From the NCBI GenBank assembly GCA_041552775.1, contig JBFEKH010000011.1:1-42743 (forward strand): a stretch of 42,743 bases of DNA. Reading direction: 5' to 3'. The stretch comes from Allopontixanthobacter sp041552775 (lineage in GTDB: Bacteria; Pseudomonadota; Alphaproteobacteria; Sphingomonadales; Sphingomonadaceae). The notes under the pieces are model-generated. The model had not been told where the DNA came from. It saw only the letters and a list, made by a program, of their open reading frames with translations, and searched no databases. Both the position numbers and the translations under genes were made by a program. Positions 24,672-32,124 of the stretch are shown here, one piece after another (the stretch's first letter is position 1; every line of letters starts with the position of its first letter).

Positions 24672-25958
24672 TCAAGCGGATTTTTCGAGCTTTTCCACGC
24701 CCATCACTTTGAGTGCCAGTCTTTCATAGGCTGGTTCGGTCTGGCCTAGGCGAACCTTGCGCAGGAAGAATTTCTCGAATGCAATCTTGGCATAATGGAC
24801 CCAGCGGCCCTGGGATGCCCAATTGACATTGCGCGGCGGGATTTGCGGTTGGGCCACGAAGGCCACTCCGTCGTCCCCGAAATCGGCGAGACAGATCGCA
24901 TTCCAGCTGGCCCGGGCAGATGGCTCCTGCCCGAGTATCAGGGCGCGGACATTATGCGCAATCGCGGCGGACATGCTTTCGATCATGAAGCCGGTCTTGG
25001 GCACGCCAACCGGCACCAGACTGGTCCCGACAGGCGGGATCGCGATACATACGCCGAGCGCGAAGATATTGGGAAATGCGCGGTTGCGCTGGTGTTCGTC
25101 AACCAGCACGAAACCGCGCGGATTGACCAGTCCTTCGATGCCCATCAGCGCTGGAATCCCGCGAAAGGCCGGCAATAACATGGCAAAACCGAACGGCAGG
25201 TCTTGGACCACCGGGTCCAGGCTATCGCGCATTTGCGATACCTGCATCTTGCCCTCTTCGACCCGGTTGATCCGGGCATCGGTAATCCATTTGATATGCC
25301 GGCTGCGCATTTCGCTTTCCAGCATCGCCTTGGTGTCGCCGACCCCGTCCAGGCCCAAGTGACCGATATAGGGTTCGGGCGTGACAAAGGTCATCGGCAC
25401 CTTGTCGCGCATTTTGCGGCGGCGCAGTTCCGTATCGAGCATCATCGCGAATTCGTAGGCCGGGCCGAAACATGATGCGCCCTGGACCGCACCGACTATA
25501 ATCGGTTCCGGTGCGGCGCAGAATGCCTCGAACGCTTCGAACGCATGGGCCGCATGATCGGTCTGGCAGATCGAGACGGTATGACCGTCTGGCCCAAGCC
25601 CCTCAATCTCGTCAAAGGCAAGGTCGGGTCCGGTTGCGATCACCAGAAAATCATACGGCATGTGGCTGCCATCGGCGAGACTCAGTGAATTCTTGTCCGG
25701 TTCGACCCGAAGCGCTTTCTGGGTGACAAAGCCGATTTTCTTGCGCCGCATCGCCTTGGCTAGATCGACCTGGATTGCCGCTGGGTCTCTCCATCCCACC
25801 GCGACCCACGGATTGGACGGTGTGAAGGAAAATAGCGGAGCATCGGAAACGAGCGTGATCTCGGCGGAATTCTGCAGTTGCTCGTCCAGATCATAGGCTG
25901 CGATGACGCCGCCCAGGCCGCCGCCCAAAACAACAATGCGGGGTTTTGTTTCGGACAT
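24672..25958 (-). CDS. Sulfide:quinone oxidoreductase-like flavoprotein
   Basis: This protein of about 428 residues is an FAD/NAD(P)-dependent oxidoreductase of the SQR/flavocytochrome-c group. The N-terminal ADP-binding motif is VVLGGGLGGVIAAYDL. Residues 157-180 read GAVQGASCFGPAYEFAMMLD, a segment typical of SQR, with Cys163. A later Cys304 occurs in ALGVCIAIPPVG, and Cys131 in SICQTDHA. Cys163 and Cys304 would be the sulfur-carrying pair, though the assignment is by eye. It probably oxidises sulfide to persulfide and passes electrons to quinone. The start at 25958 follows AGAGGGAA; the frame reads open to 26051, but those residues look non-coding. It is divergent from the BigR-type repressor. 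Confidence 0.85.
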   Translation of the reverse strand: MSETKPRIVVLGGGLGGVIAAYDLDEQLQNSAEITLVSDAPLFSFTPSNPWVAVGWRDPAAIQVDLAKAMRRKKIGFVTQKALRVEPDKNSLSLADGSHMPYDFLVIATGPDLAFDEIEGLGPDGHTVSICQTDHAAHAFEAFEAFCAAPEPIIVGAVQGASCFGPAYEFAMMLDTELRRRKMRDKVPMTFVTPEPYIGHLGLDGVGDTKAMLESEMRSRHIKWITDARINRVEEGKMQVSQMRDSLDPVVQDLPFGFAMLLPAFRGIPALMGIEGLVNPRGFVLVDEHQRNRAFPNIFALGVCIAIPPVGTSLVPVGVPKTGFMIESMSAAIAHNVRALILGQEPSARASWNAICLADFGDDGVAFVAQPQIPPRNVNWASQGRWVHYAKIAFEKFFLRKVRLGQTEPAYERLALKVMGVEKLEKSA

Positions 25959-26021
25959 CGGTAATTCCCTCTTAAGCTCGCAGCGAACCACAAATTGATG
26001 CCGACAACGGCCGATCCGCCA

Positions 26022-26029
26022 TACGCAAA
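26022..26029 (+). promoter_or_regulatory. TACGCAAA word upstream of SQR-like gene
   Basis: TACGCAAA also occurs before the antiporter gene and in the usp region. It lies in the SQR-bigR divergent gap. With only 8 bases it could be chance, but its repeated placement in gene-upstream DNA is notable. Confidence 0.25.
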
Positions 26030-26034
26030 GCTCC

Positions 26035-26079
26035 GCATATAATATAAGCATTTGCTAAATTAGGTTATGTGCATATAAT
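26035..26079. promoter_or_regulatory. Candidate BigR/SqrR operator region
   Basis: This AT-rich block in the 128-base divergent gap between the SQR-like gene and bigR contains the AGCA-TT-TGCT palindrome (26047-26056), flanked by two direct copies of GCATATAAT (26035-26043 and 26071-26079). ArsR-family repressors of the BigR/SqrR type bind AT-rich palindromes in such a position. Which of the repeats is the operator cannot be told from sequence. Confidence 0.5.
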
Positions 26080-26086
26080 GTGATAC

Positions 26087-26437
26087 ATGATTGAGACTAT
26101 TGAGCCCATTGATCTGGCGGATATGACCGCCAATTCCGAAGAGGCGGCGGCGTTGCTGCGCGCGCTTTCCAATGGGCCGCGGCTTCTGATCATGTGCCAT
26201 CTTGCCGCGGCAGGGGAACTGCCTGTCGGGGCGCTAGTGGATAGGGTTGGGCTAAGCCAATCGGCCCTGTCTCAGCATCTTGCCAAATTACGCGAGCAGG
26301 ATCTGGTCGCATTCCGGCGGGAAGCACAATCTCTGTATTACCGGATTGCTGATCCGCGCGCGCTGCGGGTGCTGGAATTGCTGCACGATATCTTTTGCCC
26401 TGAAATTGGCCCCTACCATCCGAAGACGGCAGGATAA
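26087..26437 (+). CDS. bigR: ArsR-family sulfide/persulfide-responsive repressor (BigR/SqrR type)
   Basis: This 116-residue ArsR winged-helix repressor has the recognition helix VDRVGLSQSALSQHLAKLREQDLV. It carries two cysteines: Cys37 (LIMCHLAA) and Cys104 (DIFCPEIG). They are placed like the two cysteines of SqrR and BigR that form a disulfide or tetrasulfide bridge when sulfide accumulates and then release DNA. No metal-binding ArsR signature such as ELCVCDL is present. It is divergent from the SQR-like gene and upstream of the persulfide dioxygenase and YeeE/YedE genes, the expected regulon. There is little Shine-Dalgarno before the ATG. Confidence 0.88.
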   Translation: MIETIEPIDLADMTANSEEAAALLRALSNGPRLLIMCHLAAAGELPVGALVDRVGLSQSALSQHLAKLREQDLVAFRREAQSLYYRIADPRALRVLELLHDIFCPEIGPYHPKTAG

Positions 26438-26503
26438 GGACCTGTCCTTAATGCACCCCAACCGTATCCCATTATTTTTCAATACAAAGCAAAGGATTCA
26501 GCC

Positions 26504-27433
26504 ATGCATTCCGACCCCCATCTGAAACTGGTGCAGGAGCAGGTCAAAGGCGCGCTGCGCGGCGGTGTTCATCGCCCCATCGTCCAGGCCTTCTTCGACG
26601 AGGAGACCTTCACTGCCAGTTATGTCGTCCAGGACCCGGTCCTGAAACGCGCCGCGATCGTGGATTCCGTGCTCGATTTCGATCAGCCATCGGGCCGCAC
26701 CTCGACCCGTTCTGCGGATAAGATCTTCGATTATGTGCACGAACATGGCCTGACCGTGGACTGGCTGCTGGAAACGCATGCCCATGCCGATCACTTGTCC
26801 GCCGCGCCCTACCTGCAGGAAAAGCTGGGCGGCAAGCTGGCGATCGGGCGTGAAATCCTGACGGTGCAGAATGTCTTCGGCAAAATATTCAACGAAGGCA
26901 CGGAGTTTGCGCGCGACGGTTCGCAATTCGATCATCTGTTCGATGATGGCGACCGGATGGAGGTGGGCGAGATCCCGTTTACCGCGCTACACGTACCGGG
27001 CCACACGCCTGCCGACATGGCCTATATCATCGGCGATGCGGCGTTTGTCGGCGATACGATGTTCATGCCCGATTACGGCACCGCCCGCGCCGATTTTCCG
27101 GGCGGAAATGCAGGCATCCTGTACCGTTCGATCAGGCGGCTGATGGCCTTGCCGGACGAAACGCGGGTGTTCCTGTGCCATGATTACAAAGCGCCTGGCC
27201 GCGCCGATTTCGCCTGGGAAACCACCATCGGTGCAGAGCGCACCGGCAATGTCCATGCCCGCGAAGGCGTGAGCGAGGACGAGTTCGTGACCATGCGAGA
27301 ATTGCGCGATGAAACACTGGGCATGCCGCGGCTGATCCTGCCATCGATCCAGGTCAACATGCGCGGCGGCCATTTTCCGGAACCGGAAGAAAACGGTACC
27401 CGTTATCTCAAACTTCCGCTCAATGCCCTGTGA
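26504..27433 (+). CDS. MBL-fold persulfide dioxygenase (ETHE1/Blh-like)
   Basis: This 309-residue metallo-beta-lactamase-fold protein carries the metal motif LLETHAHADHLSAAPYLQ (HxHxDH), then VPGHTPADMAYIIGDAAFVGDTMF and FLCHDYKA. This pattern is that of persulfide dioxygenases, which oxidise glutathione persulfide to sulfite. In Blh proteins a DUF442 domain is fused to this fold; here DUF442 is a separate gene about 1 kb downstream. An AAAGGA sequence precedes the ATG. Its stop codon opens a tandem array of 14-base repeats leading to the next gene. Localised to the cytoplasm; the source of persulfide is probably the SQR-like protein. Confidence 0.87.
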   Translation: MHSDPHLKLVQEQVKGALRGGVHRPIVQAFFDEETFTASYVVQDPVLKRAAIVDSVLDFDQPSGRTSTRSADKIFDYVHEHGLTVDWLLETHAHADHLSAAPYLQEKLGGKLAIGREILTVQNVFGKIFNEGTEFARDGSQFDHLFDDGDRMEVGEIPFTALHVPGHTPADMAYIIGDAAFVGDTMFMPDYGTARADFPGGNAGILYRSIRRLMALPDETRVFLCHDYKAPGRADFAWETTIGAERTGNVHAREGVSEDEFVTMRELRDETLGMPRLILPSIQVNMRGGHFPEPEENGTRYLKLPLNAL

Positions 27434-27499
27434 GGAATTCCCCGCGAGGAATTCCCTGTGAAGAATACGTTGTGAAGAATACGTTGTGAGGAACAACTG
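27430..27499 (+). repeat. Five 14-bp tandem units between dioxygenase and YeeE-like genes
   Basis: Units read GTGAGGAATTCCCC, GCGAGGAATTCCCT, GTGAAGAATACGTT, GTGAAGAATACGTT and GTGAGGAACAACTG. They start with the dioxygenase stop codon and end on the base before the next ATG. Each unit contains an AGGA or AAGA purine run, so the last one is also the Shine-Dalgarno of the following gene. The third and fourth units are identical. Confidence 0.9.
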
Positions 27500-27928
27500 A
27501 TGGAACCGCTCAATCCGCTTGTCGCCCTAGCCGGGGGCGTGCTGATCGGCACCGCTGCCGCGCTGTTGTTGCTGCTGTCCGGACGGATTGCCGGGGTCAG
27601 CGGGATGCTGGCCCGCGCAACCGGAATTGCCGACAGCGGCCCGAAACAATCGCACGCGTTGGCATTCGTCATCGGCCTGCCGATTGGCGCGATGATCGTG
27701 TCCGCCTTTGTGCGCACACCCCAAGTGATCGTGACATCATCCGTTCCGCTGATCATTGCCGGAGGATTGCTGGTGGGCTTCGGAACCCGGCTGGGCAATG
27801 GCTGCACCAGCGGGCACGGCGTGTGCGGCATGGCCCGCCTTTCGCCGCGTTCGATCGCGGCGACTGCCACCTTCATGGGTGCAGGGTTCCTGCTGGTTGG
27901 CGTGATGCGCCATGTGATTGGAGTTTAA
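27500..27928 (+). CDS. YeeE/YedE-family membrane protein, first half
   Basis: This 142-residue membrane protein has four hydrophobic segments and the sulfur-transport motif GFGTRLGNGCTSGHGVCGMARLSPRS, with two cysteines near residue 98. In the YeeE/YedE (PmpA) group these conserved Cys take part in moving thiosulfate or other reduced sulfur. Together with the next gene it forms a two-part transporter homologous to a single full-length YeeE. It overlaps nothing but is followed 4 bases later by its partner. Regulated with the sulfide genes, judging by position. Confidence 0.85.
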   Translation: MEPLNPLVALAGGVLIGTAAALLLLLSGRIAGVSGMLARATGIADSGPKQSHALAFVIGLPIGAMIVSAFVRTPQVIVTSSVPLIIAGGLLVGFGTRLGNGCTSGHGVCGMARLSPRSIAATATFMGAGFLLVGVMRHVIGV

Positions 27929-27932
27929 GGCC

Positions 27933-28379
27933 ATGAAAAACCTGATCGCCGCCCTGCTGACCGGGATTATCTTCGGGGCGGGGCTTGCCCTGTCCGACAT
28001 GGTCAATCCGGCCCGTGTTCTTGCATTCCTCGACCTGTTCGGGGCGTGGGACCCAACGCTGGCATTTGTGATGGGCGGCGCACTGATCCCGTCCGCCATT
28101 GCCTATCTGATTACTCGCCGGATTAAGGAACCGCTGCTCCATACTGCGTTCCACATACCGGAAAACCGCGTGGTCGATCGGCAATTGCTGGCCGGCGGAG
28201 CAATCTTCGGGATCGGCTGGGGGCTTGTGGGATATTGCCCCGGGCCCGCGTTGGCCGGGCTCGTGCTGGGCGCGTGGCAGACATGGGCTTTCGCAGCCGC
28301 GATGCTGGTGGGCATGTGGCTGCACAGTATAACCGACCTGTCGATTTTTCGCGGCAAACCGGGCGCGCTAAGCAGCTAA
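27933..28379 (+). CDS. YeeE/YedE-family (DUF6691-type) membrane protein, second half
   Basis: This 148-residue membrane protein has GAGLALSDMVNPARVLAFLDLFGAWDPTLAFVMGGAL at the start and GIGWGLVGYCPGPALAGLVLG, which holds the conserved Cys, near residue 105. It is the PmpB-type partner of the upstream protein. An in-frame TTG at 27918 is possible, but ATG 27933 has AAGG before it. The pair probably imports or exports sulfur compounds at the inner membrane. It lies between the persulfide dioxygenase and DUF442 genes. Confidence 0.84.
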   Translation: MKNLIAALLTGIIFGAGLALSDMVNPARVLAFLDLFGAWDPTLAFVMGGALIPSAIAYLITRRIKEPLLHTAFHIPENRVVDRQLLAGGAIFGIGWGLVGYCPGPALAGLVLGAWQTWAFAAAMLVGMWLHSITDLSIFRGKPGALSS

Positions 28380-28408
28380 GGGCCACAGGCCGATAACAGG
28401 AGCCGACA

Positions 28409-28756
28409 ATGGACATTACGCAATATTCGCCTTCCTTTTCCGCAACCGGACAGTTGCAACCTGCTGACCTTGCCGAAATCGCCCGGTGCGGTTTTACGAC
28501 CATCGTGAACAACCGGCCCGATGGCGAGGAGGCAGGCCAGCCGACATCGGAGCAGATTTCAGGCGAGGCCAAGCGGCTCGGTCTAGGCTATGCCTACCTG
28601 CCGATAGTCCCCGGCCAGATGACCGATCTGGAAGCACGCGCCTTCGGTGATATCATGTGCGCGTCCGACGGCCCGGTGCTTGGCTTTTGCCGCACAGGCA
28701 AGCGGGCGGAGGGCATTTGGCAACGCGCGAGCGAACTTGGCCTGGTCCCGGATTGA
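28409..28756 (+). CDS. DUF442/TIGR01244 rhodanese-like sulfur transferase
   Basis: This 115-residue protein matches the small DUF442 (Blh N-terminal) family. It contains LAEIARCGFTTIVNNRPDGEE and the active-site loop VLGFCRTGKRAEGIW, with the catalytic Cys in a CRTGKR loop. It has dual-specificity-phosphatase-like fold and is linked with sulfur transfer in sulfide detoxification. In relatives it is fused to the persulfide dioxygenase; here it is separate. CAGGAG precedes the ATG. It sits 9 bases before the SulP gene. Confidence 0.85.
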   Translation: MDITQYSPSFSATGQLQPADLAEIARCGFTTIVNNRPDGEEAGQPTSEQISGEAKRLGLGYAYLPIVPGQMTDLEARAFGDIMCASDGPVLGFCRTGKRAEGIWQRASELGLVPD

Positions 28757-28765
28757 TCGCGGCGC

Positions 28766-30529
28766 ATGAGCCGCTTTGCCCGCTATCTGCCAATCCTCGA
28801 ATGGGGCCGCAGCTATGACCGCCTGACATTAAGTAGCGATATGCTGGCGGCTGTGATCGTCACGATCATGCTGATCCCGCAAAGCCTGGCCTATGCGATG
28901 CTGGCCGGACTGCCGCCGGTGGTCGGGCTCTATGCCTCGATACTGCCCCTGATTGCCTATGCCCTGTTTGGCACCAGCCGGACCTTGGCGGTTGGACCGG
29001 TCGCGGTTGTCTCGCTGATGACCGCCTCTGCCGCTGGCGCTGTAGCGGCGCAGGGCACGCCGGAATATCTTGAGGCGGCCATTACACTGGCCATGCTGTC
29101 GGGTGTGATGCTGGCAGTGATGGGTATCCTGCGGCTGGGATTTCTCGCGAACTTGCTCTCGCATCCGGTAATATCGGGCTTCATTACGGCCAGCGGTATC
29201 CTGATCGCCACCAGCCAGTTGAAGCATATTCTCGGCATTTCGGGCGGCGGCGATACCTGGCCCGCGATGCTGGCGGGGCTCGCGCGCAATATCGGTGAGA
29301 CCAATTTATCGACGCTGGCGATTGGCGCAGGCGCGACCCTGTTCCTGTTCTGGGTGCGGCGAGGATTGAAGCCGCTGCTTGTCCGCCTTGGCCTTAAGCA
29401 CAGGGCTGCAGAAATGACTGCCAAGGCAGGCCCCGTGCTGGCTGTCATCGTCACCATCATCGCGGTGGTGTCGCTTGGTCTCGCAGACAAGGGCGTGTCT
29501 ATCGTTGGCGCAATTCCGCAGGGGCTGCCGCCGTTCGCGGTCCCTTCCTTCGATGTGGGCCTGTGGGGGCAATTGGTGGTCCCGGCCCTGCTGATCTCGG
29601 TCATCGGCTTCGTGGAATCCGTGTCAGTCGCGCAAACCCTTGCGGCCAAGCGCCGCCAACGGATCGCGCCTGACCAGGAACTGGTCGGGTTGGGCGCATC
29701 CAACATCGCCGCCGCATTCTCGGGCGGCTACCCCGTCACCGGCGGCTTTGCCCGTTCGGTGGTGAATTTCGATGCCGGGGCGCAGACCCCAGCCGCCGGG
29801 GCCTATACGGCGGTGGGCATCGCGCTGGCATCGCTGTTCTTGACACCGCTGCTGTTCAACCTGCCGGTTGCCACCCTGGCCGCGACGATCATTGTTGCGG
29901 TGCTGAGCCTGGTCGATCTGAAAACCCCCATCAAACTATGGCGCTATTCCAAGGCGGATTTCACCGCCCATGCGGCGACAATTTCGGTGACCCTATTGGC
30001 AGGGGTGGAAAGCGGTGTGATCGCGGGCGTGGCGGCTGGATTGTTGCTGTATCTGTGGAGCGCATCGCGCCCTCATGCCGCCGTGGTGGGCCGAGTTCCA
30101 GAAACCGAGCATTTCCGCAATGTTGAGCGGCATCAGGTGATTACCGTACCGCATGTCCTGTCGATCCGGATCGACGAGGGGTTGACCTATCTCAACGCCC
30201 GCTGGCTGGAAGAATATGTGCTGGAGCGGGTGGCCGACCAGCCGCTGGTAAAGCACGTCATCCTGATGTGTTCCGCCGTCAATTCAATCGACGCATCCGC
30301 GCTGGAAAGCCTTGAGGCGATCAACCACCGACTCGCCGATGGCGGGATTGCGCTGCATCTGTCGGAAGTGAAAGGCCCGGTTATGGACCGGCTGGAACGC
30401 AGCCATTTCCCCGATGAACTCAGCGGGAAGATATTCCTGTCGCAGGCCCGCGCCTTTGCCAAATTGTCGCTGGACAACGGCGAACCAGTAGAGCGGCTGG
30501 ATCACTGGCACGCCCGCGGATTGATTTGA
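28766..30529 (+). CDS. SulP-family anion permease with STAS domain
   Basis: This 587-residue transporter has the SulP transmembrane region (residues about 10-420) with MLIPQSLAYAMLAGLPPVVGLYASI and TRTLAVGPVAVVSL-like sequence, then a C-terminal STAS domain (about 450-560) with MCSAVNSIDASALESLEAINH. Given the surrounding sulfide-oxidation genes it most likely moves sulfate or sulfite, which are the end products of persulfide oxidation. The direction cannot be told from sequence. It is the last gene of the cluster and converges with the SSS transporter gene with a 3-base gap. Confidence 0.88.
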   Translation: MSRFARYLPILEWGRSYDRLTLSSDMLAAVIVTIMLIPQSLAYAMLAGLPPVVGLYASILPLIAYALFGTSRTLAVGPVAVVSLMTASAAGAVAAQGTPEYLEAAITLAMLSGVMLAVMGILRLGFLANLLSHPVISGFITASGILIATSQLKHILGISGGGDTWPAMLAGLARNIGETNLSTLAIGAGATLFLFWVRRGLKPLLVRLGLKHRAAEMTAKAGPVLAVIVTIIAVVSLGLADKGVSIVGAIPQGLPPFAVPSFDVGLWGQLVVPALLISVIGFVESVSVAQTLAAKRRQRIAPDQELVGLGASNIAAAFSGGYPVTGGFARSVVNFDAGAQTPAAGAYTAVGIALASLFLTPLLFNLPVATLAATIIVAVLSLVDLKTPIKLWRYSKADFTAHAATISVTLLAGVESGVIAGVAAGLLLYLWSASRPHAAVVGRVPETEHFRNVERHQVITVPHVLSIRIDEGLTYLNARWLEEYVLERVADQPLVKHVILMCSAVNSIDASALESLEAINHRLADGGIALHLSEVKGPVMDRLERSHFPDELSGKIFLSQARAFAKLSLDNGEPVERLDHWHARGLI

Positions 30530-30532
30530 GCC

Positions 30533-32029
30533 TTACGTCTGGGCAGCCGGAATTTCACCGCCCATCCTGAATGTGCTGAGGCCGAGGAATTCAGCCCGTT
30601 TGCCCAACACGGCACGGTTGAACACCAGCGCTGCGATGATTGATGTCCCCAGCGTCACCACCATGAAATCGATGTAATGCATCGGGATAAGCCCAGCAGG
30701 TTCCAGCCAGAAACTGAACGCGCCATATAGCGATACGCCCCAGACAACTCCGGCAATGGCAGCGCGTGCGTCGACATTGCGGAACAGCAATCCGGCCACA
30801 AAGGCGGATAGGATCGGCATCGACAGCAGACCGTTCAACTGTTGCAGCAAATTGATGATGCTTTCCGCATTCTGATACATCGGCACCAGCAGGATCGACA
30901 GGGCGGTCACCCCCACGGAAATAACCGCACCCAGTTTCCAGTGGTTGGTGACCTTGCCGACGAACTGCTCGTGGAAATCGACCGAATAGAGCGCGACAGT
31001 GGAATTCAGTACCGCGCTGAAAGTGGTGATCACGGCGGCGGCCACCATCGCGGCGAAGGCCCCTGCCAGCCAGCCCGGCATCACTTCTGCCACCAGCATC
31101 CCGTAGGCATTATCGCCCACATCGCCGAACAATTTATACGCCACCACGCCAGGCAGAACCACGATCGGCGGCACGATCAGGATGCGGATCAGCGCGGCGA
31201 CCATCACGCCCTTGCGCGCCTCGGCCACGGTTGGGGCGGCCATCGCGCGCTGGGTGATGTTCTGGTTGGTGGACCAATAGAAGATCTGGATGAACAGCAT
31301 TCCGGTGAACAATGTATGGAACGGGATTGGCGAATCCGCCGCACCGACCATGGACAGGCGTTCCATCGGCACGCCGGTGAAAATGTCGAAATCCACCGCT
31401 TGCAGCGCGAGAAATACGATTAGCAGCGCGAGGCCCAAAATGCCGATGCCGGAATACGTGTCCATTACCGCGACTGCGCGCAGTCCGCCGAAAATCGCAT
31501 AGGCCGCGCCGACGATTGCCAGTCCTGCGGAAAACGCCAGCAGCGGGACCGTAGCGCCGAACAGCGATTGCAGGAACAACCCGCCGCTATACAGCGCCGC
31601 GGGCAGGTAGATCAGCACATTGCCGAGCAGGAACAGCGCCGAAATCAGCGTCCGGATCGAGCGCCCATTGTATCGCCGTTCAAGCAATTCGGTGACAGTA
31701 GTGCAATTATACCGGTAATATAGCGGCACGAACACGAAGGCGAGGATCGCCAGGCCGGCAAATCCGGCGATTTCCCACCAGGCGAGCAACAACATCTGGT
31801 TGCCGTTCATGCCCACCAACTGGTCGGTCGAAAGATTGGTCAGGGTGATGGAACCGGCAACGAACACCCAGGTCAGACCCTTGCCCGCGAGGTAGACATC
31901 CTGTTCGGAACCGTCGTGCCGTTTGGCCTTGCGGACCTTGGCCCATGTCAGCAATCCGACCAGCGCAGTCAGGCCAAGAAATATTGCGACCTGCAGGCCG
32001 CTGGTAAACTGCGCGGTGTTCCCGAACAT
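30533..32029 (-). CDS. Sodium:solute symporter (SSS/SGLT family)
   Basis: This symporter of about 498 residues has 13-14 hydrophobic segments. It contains GSITLTNLSTDQLVGMNGNQ (residues about 55-75), the SSS-typical core with WWEIAGFAGLAILAFVFVPLYYR, and YWSTNQNITQRAMAA. It is similar to the SGLT-type sugar transporters. It is divergent from the GH42 beta-galactosidase with a 95-base gap, so galactose or a galactoside is a reasonable substrate. An open frame extends upstream to 32314, but it overlaps the GH42 gene and is not coding. ATG 32029 follows GGGGAGAGAG. Confidence 0.87.
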   Translation of the reverse strand: MFGNTAQFTSGLQVAIFLGLTALVGLLTWAKVRKAKRHDGSEQDVYLAGKGLTWVFVAGSITLTNLSTDQLVGMNGNQMLLLAWWEIAGFAGLAILAFVFVPLYYRYNCTTVTELLERRYNGRSIRTLISALFLLGNVLIYLPAALYSGGLFLQSLFGATVPLLAFSAGLAIVGAAYAIFGGLRAVAVMDTYSGIGILGLALLIVFLALQAVDFDIFTGVPMERLSMVGAADSPIPFHTLFTGMLFIQIFYWSTNQNITQRAMAAPTVAEARKGVMVAALIRILIVPPIVVLPGVVAYKLFGDVGDNAYGMLVAEVMPGWLAGAFAAMVAAAVITTFSAVLNSTVALYSVDFHEQFVGKVTNHWKLGAVISVGVTALSILLVPMYQNAESIINLLQQLNGLLSMPILSAFVAGLLFRNVDARAAIAGVVWGVSLYGAFSFWLEPAGLIPMHYIDFMVVTLGTSIIAALVFNRAVLGKRAEFLGLSTFRMGGEIPAAQT

Positions 32030-32124
32030 ATATCTCTCTCCCCAATTTGCGGACGTAGCCGCTTGATTTGGCGCTGCCAATCTGTCTGTGTGGAGGAGGC
32101 GACAGTTTGGCTTGAGGAAACTGC

